Source: Pseudomonadota bacterium (GTDB lineage Bacteria; Pseudomonadota; Gammaproteobacteria; Burkholderiales; Burkholderiaceae_E). Taken from it: a stretch of 41,855 nt of DNA. Below the pieces are notes generated by a model that saw nothing but the letters and a program-made list of their open reading frames with translations, was not told the origin of the DNA and made no database searches. Position numbers and translations under genes: made by a program. Positions 1 through 15,952 of this stretch are shown piece by piece (position 1 is the first letter of the stretch; the number at the start of each line of letters is the position of its first letter). The stretch is from the NCBI GenBank assembly GCA_963204785.1, contig CAUJHG010000005.1:1-41855 (forward strand), in the 5' to 3' direction.

Positions 1-2340
<2,340 letters not shown>

Positions 2341-2465
2341 GGCTGGGGGAAGGCTGCGGGAAGGGTCATCAGGCAGGACTCTACGCTCCCGCGCGCCGAC
2401 GCGCCCGAGCGCCCGGGCAGGCCTATCATTGCGTCCTCCCCTCGAAGAACGGAAGGAGTCCGGCA

Positions 2466-2669
2466 ATGATCGAACTGAAGGTGAGCGGCATGACCTGCAA
2501 CCACTGCGCGATGGCAGTGACGCGCGCGGTCAGGGAGATCGATCCCGCCGCGGAGGTCCGGGTGGACCTCGCGGCGGGCAAGGTCGAGGTCGAAGGCAAG
2601 GCTGCCGCCGCGCAACTGGCGGCGGCGATCACCGAGGCCGGCTACGAGGTGCTCGCGCCGGCCGGGTGA
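2466..2669 (+). CDS. copZ: CopZ-type copper chaperone (heavy-metal-associated domain protein)
   Basis: A single 67-residue HMA domain expected to bind Cu(I) in the cytoplasm and hand it to the neighbouring ATPase. The metal site is GMTCNHC with cysteines 11 and 14, and the protein ends right after the last strand (GYEVLAPAG), the normal size for CopZ. An in-frame upstream start at 2322 would add 48 residues without HMA character; the ATG at 2466 has GGAAGGAG a few bases upstream and gives the canonical N-terminus. It is divergent from copA. The 125 bp between them contains a possible -10 (TATCAT at 2424-2429), but I see no good -35 and no clear CueR-type dyad. It converges on the small heat-shock gene with 28 bp between stops. 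Confidence 0.92.
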   Translation: MIELKVSGMTCNHCAMAVTRAVREIDPAAEVRVDLAAGKVEVEGKAAAAQLAAAITEAGYEVLAPAG

Positions 2670-2697
2670 ACCCTCGGCATCCGGGCGTCGCGCAAGC

Positions 2698-3123
2698 TCA
2701 GCCGATCGCGAGCTTGCGTCCCCCGCTTGCCGCCTTCTTGGGCAGCGTCAGCGACAGCACGCCGTTCTCGTACTTCGCCTCGGCCTTGCTCTCGTCGATC
2801 TCGTTGGCCAGCGAGAAACTGCGCGCCACGGAACCGTAGTAGCGCTCGCTGCGCAGCACGCGCTCGCCTTCCTTCTGCTCGCTCTCGCGCTTGATCTCGC
2901 CGCTGATCGAGACCCGGTTGCCCTCGATCTCGACGTGGACATCGTCCTTGGCAACGCCGGGCAGTTCGGCGGTGACGCGATAGTCGGTCGCGGACTCCTT
3001 CACCTCCACCTTGACCTCGAGCGCAGTGCCCGAAGGGGTCTTGGCAGGGGTGAGCAGGCCACGGAAGAGCTCGGGGAACACTTCGGCGAACGGATCGTAG
3101 ACGGACAGGCGGGTCATCTTCAT
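2698..3123 (-). CDS. Hsp20/alpha-crystallin family small heat-shock protein
   Basis: ATP-independent holdase chaperone of 141 residues that binds unfolding proteins in the cytoplasm. The alpha-crystallin domain spans roughly residues 37-132: the YRVTAELPGVAKDDVHVEIEGN strand pair, the conserved ISGE, and the terminal A-x-x-x-NGVLSLTLPK motif. The N-terminus (SVYDPFAEVFPELFRGLL) is the usual short hydrophobic arm. The C-terminal tail ends KLAIG, only a partial match to the I-x-I anchor used in oligomer assembly. The ATG at 3123 follows an AGAGGAG ribosome-binding site. A sigma-32-like promoter lies about 46 bp upstream, consistent with heat induction. It is transcribed alone, convergent with copZ. 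Confidence 0.93.
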   Translation of the reverse strand: MKMTRLSVYDPFAEVFPELFRGLLTPAKTPSGTALEVKVEVKESATDYRVTAELPGVAKDDVHVEIEGNRVSISGEIKRESEQKEGERVLRSERYYGSVARSFSLANEIDESKAEAKYENGVLSLTLPKKAASGGRKLAIG

Positions 3124-3169
3124 CTCTCCTCTGCTTGATCATGGATTCGGCTCGATGCCGATACCCACG

Positions 3170-3197
3170 ATCTGGGAGCTGATCCGGAAGTTTCAAG
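3170..3197 (-). promoter_or_regulatory. Sigma-32-like heat-shock promoter for hsp20
   Basis: Read on the minus strand, CTTGAAA (3197-3191) is followed after 13 bases by TCCCAGAT (3177-3170). This fits the enterobacterial RpoH consensus CTTGAAA, 11-16 bp, CCCCATnT, with an exact -35 and most -10 positions matching. The -10 ends 46 bp before the hsp20 ATG, a normal leader length. The functional assignment is by consensus and by the gene downstream. Confidence 0.7.
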
Positions 3198-3289
3198 CCC
3201 CTGGCCGCCGCCTCGCCGTCTTTGCCAGAGCTCGCCGGATCGCCCGACCATCGCCTGGCCGCACGCCCCGCCGGGCCCGGGCCATGACG

Positions 3290-3880
3290 CTAGAGGATCT
3301 GGCAAGCCTCGTCGAACTCGAAGCGCGGGCTGCGCGCGAAGTGGCTCGCCGGGTCGCCGTAGCCGAGGTTGCACAGGAAGTTCGAGCGGAAGCGGCCGTC
3401 GGGGAAGAACTCCGCGTCCACCTTCGCGTTGTCGAAGCCGGACATCGGCCCGCAGTCCAGCCCCACGGCGCGTGCCGCCAGCATCAGGTAGGCGCCCTGG
3501 AGCGTCCCGTTGCGAAGCGCCGCGAGTTCGCGCCCGGCCTTGCGCTCATCGCCTTCGAAGGCCGCCTTCATCGCCGGGTTGTGCGGGAAGACCTTCGGCA
3601 GGTGCTCGTGGAACCGGGTGTCGTGGGCGACGATCACGGTGATCGGCGCCGCCATGGTCTTGGCCAGGTTGCCCGGTGACAGCGCCGGGCGCAGCCGCTC
3701 CCTGGCCGCCGCACTGCGCAGGAAGAGGAAGCGTCCCGGCTGCGAATTGGCCGCAGTGGGCGCCATGCGCGCCAGATCGAAGGCACGCCGCAGCAGTTCG
3801 TCGGGCACCGGGCGGTCGAGGAAGCCGTTGGCGGTGCGTGCCTCGAGGAACAGCGCGTCCAGGGCGCGATCGTCGATCAT
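3290..3880 (-). CDS. rutE: RutE-like malonic semialdehyde reductase (nitroreductase family)
   Basis: FMN-dependent reductase of 196 residues expected to reduce malonic semialdehyde to 3-hydroxypropionate with NAD(P)H. The sequence follows E. coli RutE closely: [15 protein letters not shown] near the start, [15 protein letters not shown] (flavin binding), [20 protein letters not shown], then [11 protein letters not shown] and NLGYGDP toward the C-terminus, and length is the same as RutE. No other rut pyrimidine genes are present. The gene immediately upstream on the same strand encodes an omega-amino-acid aminotransferase, which would generate malonic semialdehyde from beta-alanine, so the substrate fits the context. 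ATG at 3880 follows GGAG; 39 bp separates it from the aminotransferase stop. Confidence 0.88.
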   Translation of the reverse strand: MIDDRALDALFLEARTANGFLDRPVPDELLRRAFDLARMAPTAANSQPGRFLFLRSAAARERLRPALSPGNLAKTMAAPITVIVAHDTRFHEHLPKVFPHNPAMKAAFEGDERKAGRELAALRNGTLQGAYLMLAARAVGLDCGPMSGFDNAKVDAEFFPDGRFRSNFLCNLGYGDPASHFARSPRFEFDEACQIL

Positions 3881-3919
3881 GGGGTCGGGTCTCCAGGAGA
3901 AGCAGGATGGTGGAAGGGT

Positions 3920-5274
<1,355 letters not shown>

Positions 5275-5278
<4 letters not shown>

Positions 5279-6747
5279 GTCGTCTCCTTCGACCCGGGGG
5301 GTCGCGAAAGGGCTTCGATTGTGCTGCGAAGCCAGCGCAGCAGCAACAGACCGGGAAGCGCCGCCACCACGGTCCACAGGAAGAATGCCGGCCAGCCGAT
5401 CGCCTCGACCATCAGCCCGGCCGCGGGCCCGACGTAGACCCGGCCGACCGCCGCCAGCGCGGAGAGCAGCGCGAACTGCGCAGCCGAGAAGCGCCGGTCG
5501 GTCAGCGCCATCAGGAAGGCGACGAAGGCCGCGGTGCCCATGCCGCCGCACAGGTTCTCCAGCCCGATCGCCGCGGCCATCAGCGCGAAGCTGCGGGGCG
5601 CGACCGACAGCAGCCAGTAGCCCAGGTTGGACACCGCCTGAAGCACACCGAAGACCATCAGCGCCCCGTACAGAGGTCGCTTCGCGAGCCAGGCGCCGCC
5701 GGCGAGCGCGCCGACGATCGTCGCCGCCAGGCCCAGCACCTTGTTCACCGCGCCCACTTCCGTCTGGCTGAAGCCCGCACCGCGGATCAGGAAGGCGGTC
5801 GACAGCGTTCCGGCGAAGGCGTCGCCCAGCTTGTAGAGGACGATCAGCGCGAGCAGCGCCACCGCGCGCTCGCGCGAGAAGAAGGCATCCCAGGGCGCGA
5901 TGAACGAGGGGAAACCCGCCCAGCGCGCTGCCTTCAGCGCCGCTGCGAAGGACGCGAGCAGGCAGAAGGTGAGCACCGCCAGCCTGCCGAAGCGGTCGGC
6001 TTCCAGCGACCCCCACGGCAGCGCACGCAGCGCGAACCACACGGCAAGCCCCGCCGCCAGCATCGCGACGAAGCCGACGAGTTCGCGGCGCACCTCGCTG
6101 GCAGGCCCGCGCACCGCCTGCACCCGCGGCGCCCAGACGCTGACCAGCGCCATCGCCGCGAACAGCCCCGCCATCAGCCGATAGGTGCCTGGCCAGCCCA
6201 GCCACTGGTCGGCGAGGATCAGCGCGAGTCCGCCCGACACCAGCATCGCGAGCCGGTAGCCGAGCACCGAGACCGCCGCACCGGCGCCGCGCTCGCGCTC
6301 GCCGAGCAGGTCGCTGCGGTAGGCGTCGAAGGCGATGTCCTGCGACGCGGACAGGAAGGCGATCGCCACCGCGCAGGCTCCGATCGCGAGCACCGAGGTC
6401 GCGGGATCGAGGGTGGACATCGCCACGCAGGCCAGCGCGAGCCCGAGCTGCGTGAGCACCAGCCAGCCGCGCCGCCGTCCGAGCAGCGGAGGCTCGAAGC
6501 GGTCGACCAGCGGCGCCCAGACGAACTTGAAGGTGTAGGGCAGCCCGGCCAGCGCGAAGAAGCCGATCGTCGCGATGTCCACGCCCTCGACCGTCAGCCA
6601 GGCCTGCAGGCTGCCCGCCGACAGCGCCAGCGGCAGGCCGCTGGCGAAGCCGAGCAGCAGCATCGCCGCAATGCGCCGGCTGGCGAAGACCTCGAGGTAG
6701 GGGCTGCGGGCTGCTGCAGGCTGTTCCGATGGCGTGGAGGGCGGCAT
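5275..6747 (-). CDS. ampG: AmpG-family muropeptide MFS permease
   Basis: Inner-membrane MFS transporter of 490 residues that imports anhydromuropeptides released during peptidoglycan turnover. The first half matches E. coli AmpG strongly: LLGFASGLPLALSAGSLQAW, TIGFFAL, YTFKFVWAPLVDR, GRRRGWLVLTQ, FLSASQDIAFDAYRSD, and ERGAGAAVSVLGYRLAMLVSGG. About 12 or more hydrophobic segments are visible. It is first in a minus-strand run, and its TGA overlaps the aminotransferase ATG. Peptidoglycan recycling has no obvious link to the aminotransferase, so the pairing may be positional only. The start at 6747 is divergent from the M48 protease gene, 82 bp away. Confidence 0.93.
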
Positions 6748-6829
6748 CGGGTCGAGTTTAGCAGCGGCCCGACGGGGTTCGATCCGCTACCATCCCGGTG
6801 CCAGACCCCTGTCCGGACCCGCACCCGAG

Positions 6830-7783
6830 ATGCCCGCCGAGCCGCACCTGCCGGGCCCTTGCGCCGCCCTGCACCCACTGCACGCCCTTGCCGCGCGTCG
6901 CCGGCTGGCGCGCGCGCTCTGCGCCGCCCTGCTCGCCGCCGCGGCGCTCTCCCCGGCGCAGGGCCAGACCGGCGCTGCCGGGCGCGACGGCATCGAGGTG
7001 GGCGCGCAGAGTCGGGTCTCGCGACTGGTCTCGGCCGAGCAGCTCGAGCGCGACGCCGCCGCCCAGTACCGCAAGCTGCTCGCCGAGGCTGCCGCCCAGC
7101 AGGCGCTGGGGAAGGACAGCCACCCGCAGGTCCAGCGACTGCGCCGCATCGCCGCGCGCATCGTCCTGCACGCCAGCCGCTTCAATCCGCGCGCGCCGCA
7201 GTGGAAGTGGGAAGTGAACCTGATCGGCTCCCGACAGGTGAACGCCTTCTGCATGCCCGGCGGCAAGATCGCCTTCTTCACCGGCATCCTGGACACGCTG
7301 AAGCTCACCGACGACGAGGTGGCGACCGTGATGGCGCATGAGGTCGCCCACGCACTGCGCGAGCACGGCCGCGAGCGCGCCGCGAAGTCGGCGATCGCGC
7401 AGGGCGTGACGCTGGGCGCCTCGGTGCTCTCGCAGCTGCTGGGCTATGGCGACCTGGGCGGACTGCTGGCCCAGACCGGCGCGAAGTTCACGATGCTCAG
7501 CTTCTCCCGGGGTGACGAGACCGAGGCCGACCTGGTCGCAATGGACCTGGCCGCGCGAGCCGGCTTCGACCCGCGCGCAGGCGTGAAGCTCTGGGAGAAG
7601 ATGACCGCCCTGGGCAGGAACCAGCCGCCGCAGTGGATGTCCACGCACCCGTCGCACGACACCCGCATCCACGAGATCCGCCGCAACCTGGGCAAGGTGA
7701 TGCCCCTGTACGCGCAGGCCATCGGCCGGCCGGTGGCCTCGCTCGGGCCCTACCGCTCGAACTTCGGCGAGCCGGTGCGCTGA
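6830..7783 (+). CDS. Secreted M48-family zinc metalloprotease
   Basis: Gluzincin protease of 317 residues from the ATG at 6830. The zinc motif is HEVAH (H170, E171, H174); the third ligand lies in SRGDETEAD (probably E230). The N-terminus has a long arginine-rich n-region, then a hydrophobic ARALCAALLAAAALSPAQG segment that looks like a signal peptide, so it is expected in the periplasm, as in the LoiP/BepA group. No TPR repeats follow the protease domain, so it is closer to LoiP-type proteins than to BepA. A longer frame begins at 6734 but overlaps the ampG start region and would put 32 extra residues before the signal sequence. The ribosome-binding site is weak, so the start is not certain. 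Probable role: quality control of envelope proteins. Confidence 0.88.
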   Translation: MPAEPHLPGPCAALHPLHALAARRRLARALCAALLAAAALSPAQGQTGAAGRDGIEVGAQSRVSRLVSAEQLERDAAAQYRKLLAEAAAQQALGKDSHPQVQRLRRIAARIVLHASRFNPRAPQWKWEVNLIGSRQVNAFCMPGGKIAFFTGILDTLKLTDDEVATVMAHEVAHALREHGRERAAKSAIAQGVTLGASVLSQLLGYGDLGGLLAQTGAKFTMLSFSRGDETEADLVAMDLAARAGFDPRAGVKLWEKMTALGRNQPPQWMSTHPSHDTRIHEIRRNLGKVMPLYAQAIGRPVASLGPYRSNFGEPVR

Positions 7784-7818
7784 GGCGCCATCGCGGACCG
7801 GGATCGGCACTTCTGGCG

Positions 7819-7867
7819 GCCGCCGCCCTCCCGCCGCCGCCCTCCCGCCGCCGCCCTCCTGCCGCCG
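7819..7867. repeat. 14-bp tandem repeat, about 3.5 copies
   Basis: The unit GCCGCCGCCCTCCC occurs at 7819-7832 and 7833-7846, again with one change at 7847-7860, and as a partial 7-base copy to 7867. It lies in the 121-bp gap between the convergent M48 protease and xth genes and is not inside either coding region. The unit is not a multiple of three. A further GC-rich dyad follows (GCCGCGGGCGC region). No T-run marks a standard terminator. Confidence 0.85.
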
Positions 7868-7904
7868 CGGGCGCGCGCCTGCGGCGCCCCGCACGATGCC
7901 CGGT

Positions 7905-8687
7905 TCAGCCGCCGAACGCGTAGTCGACGGTCAGCGGCGCATGGTCGGAGAAGCGCTGTTCCTTGTAGACGGCGGCGCGCCTGGCGCTGGCCGCCAGGCC
8001 TGGCGTGGCGATCTGGTAGTCCAGGCGCCAGCCGACGTTCTTCGCCCAGGACTGCCCGCGGTTGCTCCACCAGGTGTAGCTCTCGTCGGTCGCCTCGGGA
8101 TGCAGGCGCCGATAGACGTCGACCCAGCCGATCTCATCGAAGATCCGCGTCAGCCAGGCCCGCTCCTCGGGCAGGAAGCCGGAGTTCTTCTGGTTGCTGC
8201 GCCAGTTCTTCAGGTCGCGCTCCATGTGCGCGATGTTCCAGTCGCCGCACAGCACGATCTCGCGCCCGCTCGCGGCAAGCTGCGCCAGGTGCGGCAGGAA
8301 GGCGTCCATGAAGCGGAACTTCGCCTGCTGGCGCTCCTCGGAGCTCGAACCCGAGGGCAGGTAGATCGAGACCGCGGAGAACGCGCCGAAATCCGCCTCG
8401 AGGTAGCGCCCCTCGGCGTCGAATTCCTCGTGGCCGAAGCCGACGCGCACCGTCCGGGGCGCGGCGCGGGAGTACACGCCCACGCCGCTGTAGCCCTTCT
8501 TCTGCGCGAAGTGGAAGTGACCGCGCATGCCGTCGACCGCGCACAGCGACGGGTCCAGATCCGCCTGCTGCGCCTTGAGCTCCTGCACACAGAGCAGGTC
8601 GGCCTGCTGTCCGGCGGTCCAGTCGAGCCAGCCCTTGCGCGCGGCCGAGCGGATGCCGTTCAGGTTCAGCGTGATGATCCGTATCAT
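7905..8687 (-). CDS. xth: Exodeoxyribonuclease III (AP endonuclease)
   Basis: Mg-dependent 3'-5' exonuclease and abasic-site endonuclease of the EEP fold, 260 residues, acting in base-excision repair. Visible family blocks: [11 protein letters not shown] at the start, [10 protein letters not shown] with the metal-binding Glu36, [19 protein letters not shown], the catalytic [18 protein letters not shown], and the terminal [11 protein letters not shown] with the catalytic Asp-His pair. Length fits ExoA/XthA enzymes. The gene is divergent from pyrE with only 23 bp between start codons, so one or both promoters must lie inside the neighbouring coding region. Confidence 0.95.
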   Translation of the reverse strand: MIRIITLNLNGIRSAARKGWLDWTAGQQADLLCVQELKAQQADLDPSLCAVDGMRGHFHFAQKKGYSGVGVYSRAAPRTVRVGFGHEEFDAEGRYLEADFGAFSAVSIYLPSGSSSEERQQAKFRFMDAFLPHLAQLAASGREIVLCGDWNIAHMERDLKNWRSNQKNSGFLPEERAWLTRIFDEIGWVDVYRRLHPEATDESYTWWSNRGQSWAKNVGWRLDYQIATPGLAASARRAAVYKEQRFSDHAPLTVDYAFGG

Positions 8688-8710
8688 TGAGGCTTCTGCG
8701 GAGACGACGA

Positions 8711-9418
8711 GTGACCCAGGAACTCAGAAGGGAACTGCGCGCCGAGTTTATCCGGTTCGCACACGGTGCCGGCGTGCTGCGCTTCGGCGAGTTCACGACC
8801 AAGGCTGGCAGGCTGAGCCCCTATTTCTTCAACGCAGGCCTGTTCAACGACGGCGCCACGCTCGGCGGGCTCGCGGAATTCTATGCGCGCACCCTGCTCG
8901 ACGCCGAGCGCCGCGGGCACCTGCGCTTCGACATGCTCTACGGCCCCGCCTACAAGGGCATCACCCTCGCCAGCGCCACTGCGGTGGCCCTGGCGAGAAA
9001 GGGCCGCAACGTGCCCTTCGCGTTCAACCGCAAGGAGGCGAAGGACCACGGCGAAGGCGGCGTGCTGATCGGCGCGCCCATGAAGGGGCGCGTAGTGATC
9101 GTCGACGACGTCATCTCGGCCGGCACCTCGGTGCGCGAGTCCGTGGAGATGATCCGCGCCCATGGCGGCGAGCCGGTGGGCGTGCTGATCGCCCTGGATC
9201 GCCAGGAGCGCAGCGGCGACGCGGTGAACGTGGGCGAGCGCTCCGCAGTGCAGGAGGTCGAGCGCAGCTACGGCCTGCCGGTGTTCGCGATCGCCGGCCT
9301 CGACGACGTGCTCGGTTTCCTCGACTCCGGCTCGGAAGCCGCCTCGGCGCTGGCGCCCTACCGGCAGCAGGTCGCCGCGTACCGGATGCGCTACGGGGCC
9401 GCGCCCACGGGCAACTGA
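8711..9418 (+). CDS. pyrE: Orotate phosphoribosyltransferase
   Basis: Converts orotate plus PRPP to OMP in de novo pyrimidine synthesis, cytoplasmic. 235 residues from the GTG at 8711. The PRPP-binding loop is [17 protein letters not shown]; also visible are [12 protein letters not shown] near the N-terminus, [11 protein letters not shown], and the catalytic loop [19 protein letters not shown] at 8687 would extend the protein by eight arginine/leucine-rich residues, but GTG 8711 has GGAG 7 bases upstream and gives the usual length. It converges on gatB with 24 bp between the stop codons. Confidence 0.95.
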   Translation: MTQELRRELRAEFIRFAHGAGVLRFGEFTTKAGRLSPYFFNAGLFNDGATLGGLAEFYARTLLDAERRGHLRFDMLYGPAYKGITLASATAVALARKGRNVPFAFNRKEAKDHGEGGVLIGAPMKGRVVIVDDVISAGTSVRESVEMIRAHGGEPVGVLIALDRQERSGDAVNVGERSAVQEVERSYGLPVFAIAGLDDVLGFLDSGSEAASALAPYRQQVAAYRMRYGAAPTGN

Positions 9419-9442
9419 CCGGCAGCGCGGCCGGGCCTGCGC

Positions 9443-10906
9443 TCAGCCGCCGAGCTTCGAGCGCAGCAGTTCGCTGACCTGCTGCGGGTTCGCCTTGCCC
9501 TTGCTCGCCCTCATCACCTGCCCGACCAGGGCGTTGAAGGCCTTCTCCTTGCCCGAGCGGAACTCCTCGACCGACTTCTGGTTGGCCGCGAGCACCTCGT
9601 CGACGATTCCGGCCAGCGCGCCGGTGTCGCTGATCTGCCGCAGTCCGCGCGCCTCGATCACCTCGTCGACCTCGCTCGCGCCCTCCCAGAGCGCCTGCAG
9701 CACTTCCCGGGCCTGCTTGCCCGAGACCGTGCCGTCCTGGATCCGGCGCAATAGCATCGCCAGCCGCTGCGGGGGCACCGGGCACGCGTCGATCTCGATC
9801 CCGTCGCGATTGAGCGCCGCAGCGACGTCGACCATCACCCAGTTCGCGGCGAGCTTGGCCGCGGCCCTGTCCGCGCCGGACGGCGCCAGCGCCTGCAGCA
9901 CCGACTCGAAGTAGCCGGAGACCGCGCGCGACACGGACAGGGTCGCTGCGTCGTAGGCGGACAGTCCGTAGTCCGCCTCGAAACGGGCGCGCAGCGCGCC
10001 CGGCAGTTCGGGAAGCGAGGCGCGCACCTCCTCGATCCACTGCGGCGCGATCACCAGCGGCGGCAGGTCCGGATCCGGGAAGTAGCGATAGTCGTGCGCG
10101 TCCTCCTTGCTGCGCATCGAACGCGTTTCGTCGCGATCGGGGTCGTAGAGCCGGGTCTCCTGGACGACGCGGCCACCGTCCTCGATCAGATCGATCTGCC
10201 GGCGCACCTCGTGCTCGATCGCGCGCTCGAGGAAGCGGAAGGAATTCAGGTTCTTGATCTCGCAGCGCGTGCCGAACTCGGCCTGCCCCACGGGGCGCAC
10301 CGAGACGTTGGCGTCGCAGCGGAAGGAGCCCTCCTGCATGTTGCCGTCGCACACGCCCAGCCACACCACCAGCCCGTGCAGCGCCTTCGCGTAGGCGACC
10401 GCCTCCCTGGCCGAGCGCATGTCCGGCTCGGTGACCACCTCGAGCAGGGGCGTGCCCGCGCGGTTCAGGTCGATCCCGCTCATGCCGTGGAAGTCCTCGT
10501 GCAGTGACTTGCCGGCATCCTCCTCGAGGTGGGCGCGCGTCAGCCGGATGACCTTCTCGCACTGCTGTCCGCCCTGCTCCCAGGCGATCGCGACCGCTCC
10601 CCCGGAGACCACCGGCATCTCGAGCTGGCTGATCTGATAGCCCTTGGGGAGGTCGGGGTAGAAGTAGTTCTTGCGCGCGAACACCGAACGCGGCGCGATC
10701 TGCGCGTTCACCGCGAGCCCGAAGCGGATCGCGCAGTCGACCGCGGCCCGGTTCATCACCGGAAGCGTGCCGGGCAGCGCGAGGTCGACCGCGCTGGCCT
10801 GCGTGTTGGGCTCGGCGCCGAACGCGGTCGATGCGCCCGAGAAGATCTTCGAGCGCGTGGCGAGCTGGACGTGGGTCTCGAGGCCGATGACGACTTCCCA
10901 CTGCAT
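9443..10906 (-). CDS. gatB: Asp-tRNA(Asn)/Glu-tRNA(Gln) amidotransferase subunit B
   Basis: tRNA-binding and kinase subunit of GatCAB, which converts Glu-tRNA(Gln) and/or Asp-tRNA(Asn) to the amidated forms. 487 residues. Motifs: IGLETHVQL at the N-terminus, [44 protein letters not shown], and [10 protein letters not shown]; the C-terminal YqeY-like tail contains [23 protein letters not shown]. It is the last gene of the gatC-gatA-lipoprotein-gatB run and is separated from the lipoprotein gene by 104 bp. That gap holds a small GCCCC-TTC-GGGGC hairpin (10938-10950). Confidence 0.96.
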   Translation of the reverse strand: MQWEVVIGLETHVQLATRSKIFSGASTAFGAEPNTQASAVDLALPGTLPVMNRAAVDCAIRFGLAVNAQIAPRSVFARKNYFYPDLPKGYQISQLEMPVVSGGAVAIAWEQGGQQCEKVIRLTRAHLEEDAGKSLHEDFHGMSGIDLNRAGTPLLEVVTEPDMRSAREAVAYAKALHGLVVWLGVCDGNMQEGSFRCDANVSVRPVGQAEFGTRCEIKNLNSFRFLERAIEHEVRRQIDLIEDGGRVVQETRLYDPDRDETRSMRSKEDAHDYRYFPDPDLPPLVIAPQWIEEVRASLPELPGALRARFEADYGLSAYDAATLSVSRAVSGYFESVLQALAPSGADRAAAKLAANWVMVDVAAALNRDGIEIDACPVPPQRLAMLLRRIQDGTVSGKQAREVLQALWEGASEVDEVIEARGLRQISDTGALAGIVDEVLAANQKSVEEFRSGKEKAFNALVGQVMRASKGKANPQQVSELLRSKLGG

Positions 10907-11010
10907 GTCGGGTTTCCTTCAGGTACGGGAGCGGTGCGCCCCTTCGGGGCCTTCGAATGTGTCGCGTGCGGCCACGGCGGCTGCGCGTTCCAGGTGCATG
11001 CCGCCCCCGC

Positions 11011-11480
11011 TCAGGGCCGCGCGCAGCCGCCGGTGACCGGGTCGAACATCACCGGCCAGGCCTGGTCGTAGATTCCGGGCGTGCAGCGCCGCTCGCAGCC
11101 CACGTGCGCCATGGTGACGCGTCGCGGGTCCTGCCAGATCTGCAGCCGGCAGCCGCTGCCGTCGCGCGCGCTCAGTTCGATGTGCGGGCGCCGGCGCGTC
11201 TGGGTGAAGTCGGCCTGCTCGAAGCTGCAGCTGCCGCGCCGCCCCACCCAGAGCTGCCAGGACAGCGCCTGGACGAGGTTGTCGCGCACGCGCAGCGTCG
11301 CCCGCTCGCGAAAGCCGTCGTCCTCGGTCTGCGCGCACTGGCCGTTCAGGTCGATCTGCCGGTCGGCGATCGGCGCCGACGGAACGCGCGAGCGCCCGAC
11401 AGGCAGGGACGGCAGCATCGAGCACGCCCCCAGCCAGGGCAGCAGCGCCCACCACAGCCAACGCAGGCGGCGCCGGCCGA

Positions 11481-11484
<4 letters not shown>
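11011..11484 (-). CDS. Small predicted lipoprotein of unknown function within the gat operon
   Basis: 157 residues; I do not recognise a family. The N-terminus has two to three arginines, a tryptophan-rich hydrophobic stretch (WLWWALLPW) and a lipobox LGAC, so the mature protein would begin at Cys21 with Ser at +2, which favours the outer membrane. The mature part has several further cysteines ([29 protein letters not shown]), suggesting disulfides, and a beta-rich pattern. Its ATG overlaps the gatA stop by 4 bases (ATGA), so it is translationally coupled to gatA and co-directional with gatB. Nothing in the sequence suggests a role in tRNA amidation. Codon use and GC look like the neighbours, so recent transfer is not indicated. 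Confidence 0.8.
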
Positions 11485-14486
<3,002 letters not shown>

Positions 14487-14520
14487 CGCTCCGGTGACGC
14501 CCCGGCCTGCCGGCTGACCG

Positions 14521-15417
14521 ATGGACCGCAGTCCGCCCTCGTTCTTCAACCAGGGCCCTTCAGCGCACGCTCGCCTCGCCTTCTTCGCCCTGCTGGCGAT
14601 CGCGCTGCTCGTCGTCGATGCACGCATGGGCACCCTGGGCGCGCTGCGCCAGGGAGTGGGCACGGTCCTCTACCCGCTGCAGCGCACCCTGCTGGTCCCG
14701 CGCGACCTCTACCGCCTCACCGCCAGCTATCTCGGCGAGGTCGACCATCTGCGCGCGGAGAACGCCGAGCTGCGCAGGCTCGAGGCGGCAAACGCCAAGG
14801 CGCTGCTGCAGGCGGAGCACCTGGCTGCCGAGAACGCGCAACTGCGCGCGCTGCTGGGCGCGCGCGAGCGCACCGCGACCCCGTCGGTGATGGCCGAGGT
14901 GCTCTACGACACCCGCGACCCCTATACGCGCCGGCTGGTCATCGATCGCGGACTGCAGCACGGTGTGCTGGCCGGCCAGCCGGTGATCGACGCGCTGGGC
15001 GTGGCCGGACAGGTCACGCGCGCGCTGCCGCTGTCGGCCGAGGTGACCCTGCTCACCGACCGCAGCGCAGCGATCCCGGTGGAGATCGCCCGCACCGGGC
15101 AGCGCTCGATCGCCTTCGGCGGGGCCGCCCCCGGGCTGCTCGAGCTGCGCTTCCTCAGCGCCGACAGCGGACTGGTCGAGGGCGACGAGCTCGTCACCTC
15201 GGGCCTCGACGGCATCTATCCGCCCGGGCTGCCGGTCGGGAAGGTGCTGCGCATCGAGCCCACCGGGTCGACTGCGTCGCTGTCGCGCGTGCTGGTCAAG
15301 CCCGTGTCCGAGCCCGAGCGGGACCGCGCGATGCTGGTCCTGCAGGTGGAACGCAGCGCGCTGCCGCCCCCGCCGCCCGAACTGCCGGCCGACACGCGCC
15401 AGCGCAAGGGGTCCTGA
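14521..15417 (+). CDS. mreC: Rod shape-determining protein MreC
   Basis: Bitopic inner-membrane protein of 298 residues whose periplasmic part activates PBP2-RodA. There is a short cytoplasmic N-terminus, one membrane helix (about 19-34, LAFFALLAIALLVVDA), a coiled coil of about 40 residues (LRAENAELRRLEAANAKALL onward), then the beta-barrel MreC domain with VIDRGLQHGVLAGQPVID, LLTDRSAAIPV and SGLDGIYPPGLPVGKV. The C-terminal tail is proline-rich (PPPPPELP). The start at 14521 has a poor ribosome-binding site but gives the expected N-terminal topology. mreD begins 3 bp after its stop. Confidence 0.95.
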   Translation: MDRSPPSFFNQGPSAHARLAFFALLAIALLVVDARMGTLGALRQGVGTVLYPLQRTLLVPRDLYRLTASYLGEVDHLRAENAELRRLEAANAKALLQAEHLAAENAQLRALLGARERTATPSVMAEVLYDTRDPYTRRLVIDRGLQHGVLAGQPVIDALGVAGQVTRALPLSAEVTLLTDRSAAIPVEIARTGQRSIAFGGAAPGLLELRFLSADSGLVEGDELVTSGLDGIYPPGLPVGKVLRIEPTGSTASLSRVLVKPVSEPERDRAMLVLQVERSALPPPPPELPADTRQRKGS

Positions 15418-15420
15418 TCG

Positions 15421-15936
15421 ATGCGCCCGGACCCCGAATACCTGCTGCTGCCGGCCAACCGCGCGTTCATCGCGTTCTCGCTGGTCTGCGGCTTCATCCT
15501 GAACCTGCTGCCCTGGGGGCGGATCGACTGGGTGCCGGACTTCCTCGCCCTGGTGCTGGTGTTCTGGAACATCCACCAGCCACGCAAGGTCGGCATCGGC
15601 ATCGCCTTCCTGTTCGGGCTGCTGACCGACGTGCACGATGCCGCGCTGCTGGGCGAGCACGCGCTGGCCTACAGCCTGCTGTCCTATGGTGCGATCAGCA
15701 TGCACCGCCGCGTGCCCTGGTTCGGCCCGCTGGGCAAGATGCTGCACGTGCTGCCGCTGCTGCTGGTCGCGCAGGTGCTCGCGATCCTGGTGCGTGCTGC
15801 AGTCGGCAGTGGCCTGCCGGGCTGGGGGGTGCTGCTGTCGAGCTTCACGACCGCGCTGCTGTGGCCGCTGGCCGAGTTGCTGCTGCTGGCTCCGCAGCGC
15901 CGCGCGATCGAGCGCGACGAGAACCGGCCGCTCTGA
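15421..15936 (+). CDS. mreD: Rod shape-determining protein MreD
   Basis: Small integral membrane protein of 171 residues, about five predicted helices (for example AFIAFSLVCGFILNLLPW, FLALVLVFWNIHQ and VLPLLLVAQVLAILV). Family marks: the IDWVPDFLALVLVFWNIHQPRKVGIGIAFLFGLLxD pattern with the conserved GLLTDVHDAALLGEHAL. It works with MreC in the elongasome. ATG at 15421 sits 3 bp after the mreC stop with AAGGGG upstream, so translation is probably coupled. Confidence 0.94.
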   Translation: MRPDPEYLLLPANRAFIAFSLVCGFILNLLPWGRIDWVPDFLALVLVFWNIHQPRKVGIGIAFLFGLLTDVHDAALLGEHALAYSLLSYGAISMHRRVPWFGPLGKMLHVLPLLLVAQVLAILVRAAVGSGLPGWGVLLSSFTTALLWPLAELLLLAPQRRAIERDENRPL

Positions 15937-15952
15937 CACGACGCTCGCCCAG

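Noticed and set aside
6734..6829. Upstream start for the M48 protease
   Set aside because: It overlaps the ampG start and would place 32 residues before the signal peptide.
7819..7867. CRISPR-like array
   Set aside because: Units are 14 bp and directly adjacent with no spacers, and no cas genes are present.
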